Shown here piece after piece: positions 52,806 to 62,553 of a stretch of 64,000 nucleotides of DNA (the first letter of the stretch is position 1; every line of letters starts with the position of its first letter). The notes below the pieces were generated by a model. That model saw only the letters and a program-made list of their open reading frames with translations. It did not search any database and was not told the origin of the DNA. The translations under genes and the position numbers were made by a program. The DNA is taken from assembly GCA_049606855.1 (NCBI GenBank), contig JBMYVY010000013.1:1-64000 (forward strand). Direction: 5' to 3'. Origin of the DNA: JBELHR01 sp049606855. GTDB lineage: Bacteria > Bacteroidota > Bacteroidia > Flavobacteriales > Flavobacteriaceae.

Positions 52806-54446
52806 ATGAAAAAACTATATAAAATTCTCTTACTGACAATTATTCTATCTTCTTGTCATTCAAAAAACGAGGTGGATTTAATTATTCACAATGCAAATAT
52901 ATATACTGTTGACTCGGAGTTCTCCTCTGCACAAGCTTTGGCAGTTAAAGGTGGTAAAATAGTTGCCGTTGGAAATGATCAAGAAATACTCAGTAATTAC
53001 AAAAGTGCTGAAATAAATAACCTGAAGCGACAAACTGTTGTTCCAGGGTTAATCGATGCTCATGCTCATTTTCACAGACTTGGAAGTATGTCGTCTAAGG
53101 TAAGACTTGAGGGTACCAAAAGTTATCAAGAGGTCTTAGATAGAATTGTAAATTATCAAAAGGAAAATCAAGTTAGTTTTATAACTGGAAGAGGATGGGA
53201 CCAAAATGACTGGGAATCAAAAACATTTCCAAACAAAAAGGAACTTGATAAACTATTCCCTGAAACCCCGGTTGCCATCACCCGTGTGGACGGACATGCC
53301 TTATTAGTAAATCAAGCAGCTTTAGACGTAGCAAAAATCGATCGAGCTACTAAAATAGAAGGTGGAGAAATAATTAAAGATGAAAATGGGAATCCTACGG
53401 GAGTATTGATAGATGCTGCCATGCAGGCGGTTTACGATCAAGTTCCACCACCAACTACCTCAGAAGAGATTTCAAGTTTAAAAAAAGCGGAAGAAATTTG
53501 TTTGAGTTATGGTTTAACCACTGTTGATGATGCTGGCTTACCTAGAGAAACTATTGAACTCATTGATAGTTTGCAGAATAATGGAGCATTGCAAATTAGA
53601 ATTTATGCTATGGTATCTGCCTCCGACGATAATTTAGATTATTATTTAGCAAAAGGAATTTCCAAAACGGATCGATTAAATGTAAGGTCATTTAAATTTT
53701 ACGGTGATGGAGCACTAGGTTCGCGAGGAGCTACTTTAAGAGAACCATATACGGATAGACATGCACATTATGGAGCCCTAATCAATTCAGTTGAACGTTT
53801 CGAAAACACCGCAAAACGAATCGCTGCTTCAGAATTTCAAATGAATACTCACGCGATAGGTGATTCAACCAACCACTTAGTTCTACACACTTACAAAGAA
53901 GTTTTAAAGGGTCAAAAAGATAGAAGGTGGAGAATAGAACACGCTCAAATTGTTTCTCCTGAAGACTTTAGTTATTTCAAAGAAATTATTCCTTCAATTC
54001 AACCGACGCATGCAACTTCAGACATGTATTGGGCAGAGGATCGTGTAGGCTCTAAAAGAATGGAAACAGCTTATGCCTATAAAGATTTATTAAAAGTACA
54101 TGGAAAAGTGGCTTTAGGGACGGATTTTCCAGTTGAAAATGTAAACCCTTTCTACACATTCTATGCCGCATCAGTAAGACAGGATTTGCAGGCATATCCA
54201 GAACATGGATTTCAAATGGAGAATGCTTTAAGTAGAGAGGAAACTTTGAAAGGCATGACTATATGGGCAGCCTATTCTAATTTTGAAGAGCATGAAAAAG
54301 GTTCCTTAGAACCGGGTAAAATGGCGGACTTCACTGTTTTAGACCGCGATATTATGAAAGTAGACAATTCGCAATTACCCAATACTCAGGCCTTGAAAAC
54401 CTATATTTCAGGTAAACTAGTTTATAATAAAAACCCGAAGCAATAA
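52806..54446 (+). CDS. Amidohydrolase lipoprotein, YtcJ-like
   Basis: 546 residues with a lipoprotein signal (TIILSSCHS, Cys about 17). The amidohydrolase-3 layout is clear: the N-terminal cap VDLIIHNANIYTVD, the metal motif GLIDAHAHFH (81-90), a further FITGRGWDQNDW segment, FYGDGALGSRGA, a NTHAIGD His, and the C-terminal GTDFPVE Asp, then the SLEPGKMADFTVLD beta cap. Members hydrolyse amides or formyl groups; the substrate here is unknown. The stop codon lies inside the loop of the downstream terminator. Confidence 0.88.
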   Translation: MKKLYKILLLTIILSSCHSKNEVDLIIHNANIYTVDSEFSSAQALAVKGGKIVAVGNDQEILSNYKSAEINNLKRQTVVPGLIDAHAHFHRLGSMSSKVRLEGTKSYQEVLDRIVNYQKENQVSFITGRGWDQNDWESKTFPNKKELDKLFPETPVAITRVDGHALLVNQAALDVAKIDRATKIEGGEIIKDENGNPTGVLIDAAMQAVYDQVPPPTTSEEISSLKKAEEICLSYGLTTVDDAGLPRETIELIDSLQNNGALQIRIYAMVSASDDNLDYYLAKGISKTDRLNVRSFKFYGDGALGSRGATLREPYTDRHAHYGALINSVERFENTAKRIAASEFQMNTHAIGDSTNHLVLHTYKEVLKGQKDRRWRIEHAQIVSPEDFSYFKEIIPSIQPTHATSDMYWAEDRVGSKRMETAYAYKDLLKVHGKVALGTDFPVENVNPFYTFYAASVRQDLQAYPEHGFQMENALSREETLKGMTIWAAYSNFEEHEKGSLEPGKMADFTVLDRDIMKVDNSQLPNTQALKTYISGKLVYNKNPKQ

Positions 54447-54461
54447 GCTTCGGGTTTTTTT
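54432..54461. terminator. Bidirectional terminator overlapping the amidohydrolase stop
   Basis: AACCCGAAGC pairs perfectly with GCTTCGGGTT across AATAA and is followed by T. The complementary A-run makes it work for the tricorn-like gene on the minus strand as well. The TAA stop (54444-54446) is in the loop. Confidence 0.92.
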
Positions 54462-54463
54462 AA

Positions 54464-57400
54464 TTATTGGATTTCGGATAACAAAACCTCAACTGCTTTT
54501 TTCAATTGAGCATCCGTTCCTTTTTCTTCAGCATCAGGTGCATTTTCCACAATGTAATCTGGAACTGCTGGTCCATGTTCCATATTCAAGCCAGAATCTT
54601 TCACATACCACGCCCTAAAAGGCATACGCACATATCCATCTAATAATCTGTGTGATCCCGTTGAAATTACCGCTCCAAAAGTAGGTTGTCCAACTAGTGA
54701 GCCCAACCCTAAACTTTTAAAGGCATGCGAGAAAATTTCTGCATTTGAATAAGAGTATTCATTACAAAGTGCCACAACAGGCTTGGTATTTACCGAGAGT
54801 ATTGCTCTTTCATTGAATGGATAATGGCCGGTAAAGTTTTTGTTTTCCTTAGCCAAATTATCCGCTGCTCCTCGAGGAACTGTATAGGAGTGCTGTTGCA
54901 CATTTAATACTGCCATTAATCGATCAGTAGTCCATCCACCGCCGTTAAAACGAACATCAATAACTAATCCTTCCTTTCCGTAACCCGCTGCTTTAAGTTC
55001 TCTTTCAAAAACTTCAAAACTAGGTAAATTCATACCCTTGATATGTATGTATCCCAAACGCCCATCAGAAAATTCATCGACCATTTTTTGACGCTCAGCC
55101 ACCCAACGATCATAGGCCAATAAACGCTCCTTTGATGAAGATTCTGCACGAAGAACTAATTCTCTTCCATCGGTTAGAGAAATTAGCATTTCACGATTTA
55201 TTTGATTTCTGAAATAGCTATAAAAATTATCTGAAATACTTACGGGTTTACCGTTTATTTCTTTAATAACATCACCTGTCTTAAGCCCTTGATCTCCCTT
55301 ATCTGAAACACTTTGAGGAAGAACATAGGTGATTTCGAAACCGGCTTTGGTATTCGAGACCTCAACACCGAGTAGACCCACGGCATCACTTGAAGTTTTT
55401 TCAGGAGTCGAACCTCTATACCCCATATGAGAAGCATTCAATTGACCGAGCATCAAATTGTAAACAAAAGAAAAGTCTTGCTTGGTGCTAGCAGCAAGCG
55501 ACCACGGCCTATAGTCTGAAACAAGCTTATCCCAATCATACCCATGGAATTGAGGGTCGTAAAATCCAGCAGTTAAAGCTCGAACTCCCTCATCAAAAAC
55601 TTGAGCATTTCTGGCTTCGAAATTAATATCATAAACCGCCTTAAATGGTCGTGAGGACAACTTATCCGTTTTAGGGTTTAACTGTTTTAGCCCTCCCGAA
55701 GCAACTAGATACATCTGTTTATTTGCTAAACTCAATCCGTATACATTAGAAGCTCCTTTTATTTCCTTACCATTCTTACCAGTCCATTTAATCTTGTACA
55801 AATTGGATCGATTATTTATTGGATTAGTTGCTGTAAAATAAATATGCTCAGAATCTGGAGCAAAAATTGGAGCCCCTTCATTATCAGGTAATCGGGTTAC
55901 TTGAACCAGACGATCAAAAATGCGATCAGTATCTATCTCTACTTTAACAGCCTTCGAAGTTTTTTTCTCAGGGTAGTACTCACCTTGTTCATAATCAGTC
56001 AACGTTTTTTCCCAATCTGATTTACGAAGAAGTACCATCCAAACATCAAAATTCGCTCCATTTCTATTTCCATTCCTATTAGAAACAAAGACTAATTTTC
56101 TTCCATCTGGACTCCATTTTGGACTGGCATCAGATCTCGGATGCATAGAAACATTATGCTTAGCTGAGGGATCAGAAACAGATTGAATGAATATTTCTGA
56201 ATCAAAATCCAAATCCTGTTGGGAATAAGCAATATACTTGCTGTCTGGAGACCAGCTTACTCCTGAAGGGGCAGCCCAAGTATCAGACATCATCTTTGGA
56301 GCATCAATATAGCCATCTTTAATATAAGCAATAACATATTGACCTCGCCCGATTTGAAATCCAATTTTTTTCTGATCTGGCGATACTAACGGCTTACTGA
56401 CATCAGCTACACTAGTAGTTAATTTCTTCAATTTCAATTTCAAACTTCTTTGCAAGCCAACTGCCGTATCTGCAGATTTGGCAAGATAAAGTTCATTTTG
56501 CCCTGCTCTATCGGAAACAAAAATTAGTTCCTCATTTGAAATCCATCGGGGACTTGCATCACGAGAATCCGAATTTGAAATATTGTTGGAATAGGTTTTT
56601 TCTTTGTCATTATTCTTTACAAAAATTTCCCCATCCAACTCGAATGCAATCAACTTGCCATTGGGAGAAATTGAATAATCTCTCAACCCTCTACTACTCG
56701 ATTTATGTTCACTCAAATCGAAGGTGTTATCCGAATTAACTTCTAAGTTTAGCTCGCCTTTACCAACTTGTTTCATCACGAAGCCAGCATTGTAAATAAT
56801 TGTTCCTTGAGCAACAGTATATTCAATAACTCCATGGGTTTTTTCTTGAGTCAAAACCTCTGCAGCTCCATTTAAACTCCCATCGGAATTTAAGTTTACA
56901 CGGTGAATATTATAACGACCAGAATCAGCACTTACATAATACAATTGGCCGTTAGCGTCAAATTGTGGACTGTGATCATTTTTAGTGGAAGTGGTTATTT
57001 GATGATAGGAGTCCTCTTTTTTATTATAAACGTAAATATCCCGTTGAGCCGGGCCATCATAATCCTCTCTTGAGATTCTACAATACCCCTTTTCAAAGGC
57101 AATTAAGTTTCCATCTGGTGAACTAACCGCAGCATAACCAAAAGAACCCATAAGTTTCTCAGGGGTACCTCCGTTTGAGTTAACACTCAACAGCTCTAAC
57201 TCTCTTTGAGGGCCTTTCCCAAGGCGAGAAGAACTAAATAAAATAGCACCTTCAGAAGTCCAATCAGACGGTCGATCCGTCGCAGGATAATACGTTAATT
57301 GATCCGGTGTCCCTCCATCTACCGTAACTTTGAAAACATCAACATAGGATCTTCTATTTGAAGCGAAAACTAGTTCTTGTCCATCTGGACTCCAAATAGG

Positions 57401-57598
57401 ATTAGACTCATAAGCTTGATGTACCGTAAGTCGCTTAGATTGATTATTACTCAAGTTGTACACCCAAATATCCCCTGCATAGGAAAAAGCAAGCTGACTT
57501 GCATCAGGGCTTAATTTTGGGGTTCGGATAATTTTTTCTTGAGCAAAAGAAAGTCCGCAAAACATTGCGGACAATACGAATAGGATAGTCTTTTGCAT
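54464..57598 (-). CDS. Tricorn-like S41-family protease
   Basis: 1044 residues. A signal peptide (ending SFA-Q) is followed by repeated PD40/TolB-like beta-propeller blades through about residue 640 (SPDGQELVFASNRR, SPDGRKLVFVSNRNG and others), then a helical region, a PDZ domain (about 735-830, GLKTGDVIKEINGKPV) and the S41 core (GLVIDVRFNGGGW, NEYSYSNAE with the likely catalytic Ser951, and GAVISTGSHRLLDGYVRMP). This is tricorn architecture, but exported. It should degrade peptides in the periplasm. It lies 44 bases after trpA, so co-transcription with the trp operon is possible but unproven. Confidence 0.92.
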   Translation of the reverse strand: MQKTILFVLSAMFCGLSFAQEKIIRTPKLSPDASQLAFSYAGDIWVYNLSNNQSKRLTVHQAYESNPIWSPDGQELVFASNRRSYVDVFKVTVDGGTPDQLTYYPATDRPSDWTSEGAILFSSSRLGKGPQRELELLSVNSNGGTPEKLMGSFGYAAVSSPDGNLIAFEKGYCRISREDYDGPAQRDIYVYNKKEDSYHQITTSTKNDHSPQFDANGQLYYVSADSGRYNIHRVNLNSDGSLNGAAEVLTQEKTHGVIEYTVAQGTIIYNAGFVMKQVGKGELNLEVNSDNTFDLSEHKSSSRGLRDYSISPNGKLIAFELDGEIFVKNNDKEKTYSNNISNSDSRDASPRWISNEELIFVSDRAGQNELYLAKSADTAVGLQRSLKLKLKKLTTSVADVSKPLVSPDQKKIGFQIGRGQYVIAYIKDGYIDAPKMMSDTWAAPSGVSWSPDSKYIAYSQQDLDFDSEIFIQSVSDPSAKHNVSMHPRSDASPKWSPDGRKLVFVSNRNGNRNGANFDVWMVLLRKSDWEKTLTDYEQGEYYPEKKTSKAVKVEIDTDRIFDRLVQVTRLPDNEGAPIFAPDSEHIYFTATNPINNRSNLYKIKWTGKNGKEIKGASNVYGLSLANKQMYLVASGGLKQLNPKTDKLSSRPFKAVYDINFEARNAQVFDEGVRALTAGFYDPQFHGYDWDKLVSDYRPWSLAASTKQDFSFVYNLMLGQLNASHMGYRGSTPEKTSSDAVGLLGVEVSNTKAGFEITYVLPQSVSDKGDQGLKTGDVIKEINGKPVSISDNFYSYFRNQINREMLISLTDGRELVLRAESSSKERLLAYDRWVAERQKMVDEFSDGRLGYIHIKGMNLPSFEVFERELKAAGYGKEGLVIDVRFNGGGWTTDRLMAVLNVQQHSYTVPRGAADNLAKENKNFTGHYPFNERAILSVNTKPVVALCNEYSYSNAEIFSHAFKSLGLGSLVGQPTFGAVISTGSHRLLDGYVRMPFRAWYVKDSGLNMEHGPAVPDYIVENAPDAEEKGTDAQLKKAVEVLLSEIQ

Positions 57599-57603
57599 AA
57601 TAA

Positions 57604-57626
57604 TGAATGTTTTATTTTAACATTCA
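57604..57626. repeat. Inverted repeat between trpA and the tricorn-like gene
   Basis: TGAATGTT pairs with AACATTCA across TTATTTT. No T-run follows on the minus strand (TTATTATG, ending in the gene start), so it is not a standard terminator. It could be an operator or an RNA hairpin near the ribosome entry site. Confidence 0.4.
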
Positions 57627-57642
57627 CAAGATACCAAAAAAT

Positions 57643-58401
57643 TCAGTTTAAAAGGGATTTAACAAAAGCTTCTCCTTGTCCTTTTTTAAGAGCTCTAATA
57701 TAGGCTGATCCAATTATGGCCCCATCTAAATACTCATTGGCCTTCAGTAAAGTATGGCGGTCTGAAATCCCAAAACCAACAATTTGAGGATTCTTTAATT
57801 TCATTGCTTTAATCCGTTTAAAATAATCAATTTGTTCATCGCCTATTGTCCCCTTAGTCCCGGTAATTGAAGCACTTGCTACAACATAAATGAAGGACTC
57901 AGTCATCTGGTCAATTTTCAGAATCCTTTCTTCTGCCGTTTGGGGTGTTACTAAAAATACATTTGAGATTCCATATTTTGCGAATTTATCCTTGTATACA
58001 TTTTCATATTCAATCATCGGCAAATCTGGCAAAATCACCGTTTTGATTCCTGCTTGTTCCGCACGTTGCAAAAATCGATCTTCACCGTATTTTAGCAATT
58101 GGTTAAAATAGCCCATTAACACCAATGGAGTTCTAACCTGATCTTTACACTCCTCTAACTGATCAAACAAAACATCTAAATTCATTCCATTAGCCAAGGC
58201 GATGTCAGATGAATCTTGTATTGTTGGACCATCTGCCATTGGGTCAGAGTAAGGCATCCCGACCTCAATAAAATCCACTCCTGCTTCTTGTAATTCAAGA
58301 ATATGCTTTTTAGTGTCATTTAATTCAGGGAAACCCGCCGTAAAGAACAAAGAACAAACAGGTCCTTCCTTTTCTTTAATAATTCGCTTTAAATAATTCA
58401 T
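57643..58401 (-). CDS. trpA: Tryptophan synthase alpha chain
   Basis: 252 residues. TrpA cleaves indole-3-glycerol phosphate to indole and glyceraldehyde 3-phosphate and channels indole to TrpB. The catalytic Glu is in VDFIEVGMPYSDPMADGP (about 39-56, which also holds the conserved Asp). The phosphate-binding GFGISDR and the LPLLVMGYFN-like VLMGYFN strand are present. The gene overlaps trpB by one base. It is the last trp gene of the operon. Confidence 0.97.
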   Translation of the reverse strand: MNYLKRIIKEKEGPVCSLFFTAGFPELNDTKKHILELQEAGVDFIEVGMPYSDPMADGPTIQDSSDIALANGMNLDVLFDQLEECKDQVRTPLVLMGYFNQLLKYGEDRFLQRAEQAGIKTVILPDLPMIEYENVYKDKFAKYGISNVFLVTPQTAEERILKIDQMTESFIYVVASASITGTKGTIGDEQIDYFKRIKAMKLKNPQIVGFGISDRHTLLKANEYLDGAIIGSAYIRALKKGQGEAFVKSLLN

Positions 58402-59588
58402 TAGTCTTCTAAATGTTTGATGTACGTCGCTAAATCTTTGTCCCCTCTACCTGAGAGATTAAGTACAATTAAATCTTCTTTTTTTAATTCCATTTTACCT
58501 AAAACTGCCAAAGCATGAGCCGTTTCTAAGGCAGGAATAATTCCCTCTAATTTTGTTAACTCAAAGGCTGCATCAAGCGCCTCCTGATCAGTTGCATTCA
58601 TAAACTCGGCACGTTCAGTATCAAAAAGATGAGCATGTAGTGGACCTACTCCAGGATAATCCAATCCAGCAGAAATACTATAGGGCTCAATGACCTGACC
58701 GTATTCATCTTGCATGAGAAGGGTTTTGGCACCGTGTAAAACACCTATATCGCCGAGCTGAGAAGTTGCAGCACTTTCTCCGGTTTCAACTCCTCTTCCT
58801 GCCGCCTCAACCGCAATCAACCTCACCTGTGGGTCATCCATAAAATGATAAAAAGCCCCTGCGGCGTTTGAACCTCCACCAACACATGCAATTACTGCAT
58901 CCGGTGATTCTTTTCCCGTCTTCACTTTGAGCTGCTCTTTAATTTCTAAGGATATTATTGCTTGAAGTTGAGCCACCATATCTGGGTAAGGATGGGGACC
59001 GACAACAGAACCTATCAAATAATAAGTATCCTCAGGGTTCCCTATCCAATCGCGTATCGCTTCATTAGTTGCATCCTTTAAGGTTTTGCTACCAGAAGTT
59101 GCAGGAACAACTTTTGCTCCAAGCATTTTCATTCTCGCCACGTTAGGCGCCTGACGCTCGATGTCTTTTTCCCCCATAAAAACGACACAGGGCATATCCA
59201 TGAGCGCACAAACTGTAGCAGTTGCGACTCCGTGTTGTCCCGCACCGGTTTCTGCAATAATTCGCTTTTTCCCTAGGCGCTTGGCAATGAGAATCTGACC
59301 TATTGTATTGTTTATTTTATGAGCTCCTGTGTGATTTAAATCCTCTCTTTTTAAATAGATAGTCGCACCATATTTTTCAGAAAGTCGCGGAGCCAAATAC
59401 AAAGGAGTTGGACGCCCTACATAATTTCTCAATAAATCCATGTATTCTTGTCGAAACCCAGGGTCATCAATGATTTCTTGATAGTTCATCAATAACTCTT
59501 CAATATTGGGATGCAATAGTTCAGGGATATAAGCCCCTCCAAATTTCCCATAATATCCATTCTGATCTACGTCAAATTTTACGTCCAT
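58401..59588 (-). CDS. trpB: Tryptophan synthase beta chain
   Basis: 395 residues, the pyridoxal-phosphate enzyme that condenses indole with serine. The PLP lysine is in HTGAHKINNT, the glycine-rich phosphate loop is GGGSNAAG, and the C-terminal SGRGDKD stretch is normal, as is GRPTPLYLAPRLS. Length and motifs are those of TrpB1, which pairs with TrpA. The start overlaps the trpF stop by 10 bases. Confidence 0.98.
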   Translation of the reverse strand: MDVKFDVDQNGYYGKFGGAYIPELLHPNIEELLMNYQEIIDDPGFRQEYMDLLRNYVGRPTPLYLAPRLSEKYGATIYLKREDLNHTGAHKINNTIGQILIAKRLGKKRIIAETGAGQHGVATATVCALMDMPCVVFMGEKDIERQAPNVARMKMLGAKVVPATSGSKTLKDATNEAIRDWIGNPEDTYYLIGSVVGPHPYPDMVAQLQAIISLEIKEQLKVKTGKESPDAVIACVGGGSNAAGAFYHFMDDPQVRLIAVEAAGRGVETGESAATSQLGDIGVLHGAKTLLMQDEYGQVIEPYSISAGLDYPGVGPLHAHLFDTERAEFMNATDQEALDAAFELTKLEGIIPALETAHALAVLGKMELKKEDLIVLNLSGRGDKDLATYIKHLED

Positions 59589-60211
59589 AATGCCGATTTA
59601 AAATTTTTCAATTCTTCTATATTTTTTATCCCTGGTAATAACTCAAAACCTGAGTTAAGATCTATTCCAGTACATTTCTTTCCATCCTCAGACTCCAAAA
59701 ACGATTTCAATTCTGCTAACTGCTCCGGTCCAATACCACCCGCTAGAATATAAGGAGTATTCCCATTGTAATTTTTCAATAATGACCAATCGAAGCGCAC
59801 ACCATTTCCACCGGCAGATTTCCCTTTAGTATCAAAAAGAAAGTAATCAGCATCTCGATAAACACGCGTTCGGTCAAAATCAAAATTTTCATCTACAGAA
59901 AATGCCTTGATCACTTGCATTCCCATTAATTTGAGTTCATTTACCAAATCGGCACCTTCCTCCCCATGTAACTGTATAGCTCTCAATTTAAAAGGTTCTA
60001 TTTTAGACTTAATTTGTTCTAGGGTTTTATTTACAAAAACTCCCGTATTTATGGGATCATTCTTTTCACTTTTAAAGGGAAACCCAATTAATTCTTCCCG
60101 TACATCTCTAGGAGAATTTTCATGAAATATCATTCCAATATGGGTCGGTTCCACCTCCCAAAGCCCTCTAATATTTTCAGCATTTCTCATGCCGCAAACT
60201 TTAAATACCAT
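59579..60211 (-). CDS. trpF: Phosphoribosylanthranilate isomerase
   Basis: 210 residues, a TIM-barrel Amadori isomerase of step 3. The catalytic Cys is in KVCGMRN (4-10) and the general acid Asp in LFDTKGK. The phosphate loops LAGGIGPE and IDLNSGFE complete the site. It is a separate gene here, not fused to trpC as in enteric bacteria, but overlaps trpC by 11 bases. Confidence 0.96.
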   Translation of the reverse strand: MVFKVCGMRNAENIRGLWEVEPTHIGMIFHENSPRDVREELIGFPFKSEKNDPINTGVFVNKTLEQIKSKIEPFKLRAIQLHGEEGADLVNELKLMGMQVIKAFSVDENFDFDRTRVYRDADYFLFDTKGKSAGGNGVRFDWSLLKNYNGNTPYILAGGIGPEQLAELKSFLESEDGKKCTGIDLNSGFELLPGIKNIEELKNFKSALWT

Positions 60212-60992
60212 GAAGCTGATCTATAAATGCTTTACACGCCTCTGCGGGGTCATCTGTTTTCATAAAATTCTCCCCAATCAAAAACCCTTTGAATCCATAT
60301 TGTTTCAAACCGGTTACGATTTGCGGATCAGATATACCACTTTCCGAGACCTTAATCACATGATCTGGCAGCTGCTTAACAAGCTCAATAGAATGTTCTA
60401 AATCAACTTTAAAAGTCTTTAAATTTCGGTTATTAATCCCTACGATTTTCGCAGATTCAGGCAATTTATCTAATTCTGATTTATCGTGAACTTCAAACAA
60501 GACATCCAAGTCCAAATCTTCCGCGAGGTTACTGAACTTTTTCAATTCCTCCTCTGTCAATACTGCAGCGATAAGCAGAATTGCATCTGCCCCAATGGCT
60601 TTGGACTCTACAATTTGAAAGGCGTCGACAATAAAGTCCTTTCTTAAAATTGGAATAGATTGATTTACAGTTCTGGCTTGAACCAAATCCATAACATTAC
60701 CCCCAAAAAAAGCCACATCAGTTAAAATACTTTGAGCAGCTACTCCAGCATTTATATACCCTTGAGTAACTAATTTAATATCAGCTGTCCCATTGATAAC
60801 TCCTTTGGAAGGACTCTGTCTTTTAAATTCAGCAATAACTCCAGACCCCTTTGGATCACTTAATGATGAAGCTAAAGAAATTGTTTCGCGCTTGAAGTTT
60901 GGACTTTTAACCAAATCTTCTAGCTTAATATCTGCTTTAATTTTCTGAACCTCTTGTTTTTTAAACGCTACTATTTGTTCTAGCTTATTCAT
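60201..60992 (-). CDS. trpC: Indole-3-glycerol-phosphate synthase
   Basis: 263 residues, a TIM barrel performing step 4. The signature AEFKRQSPSKG (about 54-64) has the catalytic Lys, followed by LRKDFIVD (catalytic Lys), IGINNRNLKTF and VSESGI with the terminal phosphate site FLIGENFM. It is monofunctional. The start overlaps the trpD stop by 4 bases. Confidence 0.97.
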   Translation of the reverse strand: MNKLEQIVAFKKQEVQKIKADIKLEDLVKSPNFKRETISLASSLSDPKGSGVIAEFKRQSPSKGVINGTADIKLVTQGYINAGVAAQSILTDVAFFGGNVMDLVQARTVNQSIPILRKDFIVDAFQIVESKAIGADAILLIAAVLTEEELKKFSNLAEDLDLDVLFEVHDKSELDKLPESAKIVGINNRNLKTFKVDLEHSIELVKQLPDHVIKVSESGISDPQIVTGLKQYGFKGFLIGENFMKTDDPAEACKAFIDQLHGI

Positions 60993-61984
60993 TTTGAGCT
61001 CTTAATTAATTTATCTAATGTTTTTTGCGCTGTACCACTCATTAAGCTTTCTTTTGCTTGGTCGAAAGCCTCGGCAAAACCTAAAGTTTTATTTACTGTT
61101 TGTAGCGCTAAGGCGGCGTTCGTCAATACCACATCATTTTGTGCCTGAGTTCCTTCTCCTTTTAAAATTTTGACAAAAATCTTAGCAGCTTCTTCAACAG
61201 AATCTCCACCAAAGATAGCTTCGGGAACAATAGTATTCAAGCCCAATTCTTCAGGATTTATGAGTCTTTCTTGATGTTTGTTAATCAACTTAAACGCTCC
61301 AGTTAAAGATACCTCATCATAGCCATCGAGACTAAACACTACCCCATAATTAACCTCTGATTGCTGCAACATATAATTATAGGCTCTTGCAACTTCTAAA
61401 CTATATACCCCAACTAATTGGTTTTGGGGCCTTGAAGGGTTCACAAGAGGACCTAACATATTGAAAAATGTTTTGATCCCAAGAGACCTCCGGATTGGAG
61501 CTACCACCTTCATCGCTGGATGAAATAAAGGGGCATGAAGAAAACAAATACCAGCTTCTGATAATTGTCTCTTTAAAACATCTTGATCATTCGAGAATTT
61601 ATAACCTAGGTACTCCAACATATTGGAAGATCCTGAGGCTGATGACACTCCATAATTACCGTGTTTTGCTACCTTTTGACCTGCTCCTGCAACAACAAAA
61701 GAGGTCAATGTCGATATGTTAAAGGTGTTTTTTCCATCACCTCCAGTTCCACATAAGTCAATCGTGTTAAACTCAGATAAGTCCACTTTCACAGACAAAT
61801 CAAGCAATGCATCTCTAAATCCTCCAAGTTCCTCCACAGAGATAGGCCTCATTAAATAAACAGTCATGAACGCTGTTATTTGCGCTTCATTATAATGACC
61901 CTCAGCTATATTTCTCAACACCTGACTCGCCTCTTGACGGCTGAGGTGTTGGTGTTCAAATAATTTATTTAATACTTCCTTCAT
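60989..61984 (-). CDS. trpD: Anthranilate phosphoribosyltransferase
   Basis: 331 residues, step 2, transferring phosphoribosyl from PRPP to anthranilate. The PRPP loop CGTGGDGKNTFNIST (about 78-92), the KHGNYGVSSASGSS segment and PLVNPSRPQNQLVGVY are diagnostic. It is not fused to the glutaminase TrpG, which is the separate upstream gene overlapping by 20 bases. Confidence 0.97.
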   Translation of the reverse strand: MKEVLNKLFEHQHLSRQEASQVLRNIAEGHYNEAQITAFMTVYLMRPISVEELGGFRDALLDLSVKVDLSEFNTIDLCGTGGDGKNTFNISTLTSFVVAGAGQKVAKHGNYGVSSASGSSNMLEYLGYKFSNDQDVLKRQLSEAGICFLHAPLFHPAMKVVAPIRRSLGIKTFFNMLGPLVNPSRPQNQLVGVYSLEVARAYNYMLQQSEVNYGVVFSLDGYDEVSLTGAFKLINKHQERLINPEELGLNTIVPEAIFGGDSVEEAAKIFVKILKGEGTQAQNDVVLTNAALALQTVNKTLGFAEAFDQAKESLMSGTAQKTLDKLIKSSK

Positions 61985-62552
61985 AGTACTTTACTAAGTT
62001 TACTAATTGATTTTTGCCACTAGGTGTTAAAATAGATTCTGGATGAAATTGCACTGCATGAATTGGATGTTCCTTATGTCTTATCGCCATAATTTGTCCA
62101 GATTCATCCTCTACTGTGATTTCTAATTCCTCGGGTAAAACACTTTTGTCTGCAACCCATGAATGGTATCTGGCGGCATGAAATGTCTGAGGCAAACCAT
62201 CAAACAAAATACTATCCTCAACCAAAGTATGCATGGGCGTTGCCACTCCGTGAAATACCTTATCTAAATTCAATATTTTTCCGCCGAAAACTTCTACGAT
62301 CGCCTGAAGGCCAAGACATACTCCAAAAATTGGTTTCTTCCCTACAAAATAATCAATGATTTTTTTTAAATCACCTGCTTCATCAGGAATTCCTGGGCCT
62401 GGAGAAAGAACAAGGAGATCATAACCTTTTAAATCTTCTACTTGGATCTGATCATTTCTGTAAACACTTACCTCAGTCGACTCAATATCCTCTAAGAGGT
62501 GAACCAAATTATAGGTAAAAGAATCGTAATTATCTATTACTGCTATTTTCAT
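61965..62552 (-). CDS. trpG: Anthranilate synthase component II (glutamine amidotransferase)
   Basis: 195 residues of class I glutaminase supplying ammonia to TrpE. The nucleophile Cys79 is in GVCLGLQAI, the oxyanion PGPG loop is LSPGPGIPDEAG, and the His-Glu pair is in VQFHPESILTPSG. In some bacteria the same subunit serves folate synthesis as PabA. Its place between trpE and trpD argues for tryptophan as the main role. Confidence 0.97.
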   Translation of the reverse strand: MKIAVIDNYDSFTYNLVHLLEDIESTEVSVYRNDQIQVEDLKGYDLLVLSPGPGIPDEAGDLKKIIDYFVGKKPIFGVCLGLQAIVEVFGGKILNLDKVFHGVATPMHTLVEDSILFDGLPQTFHAARYHSWVADKSVLPEELEITVEDESGQIMAIRHKEHPIHAVQFHPESILTPSGKNQLVNLVKYYEGSIK

Positions 62553-62553
62553 A

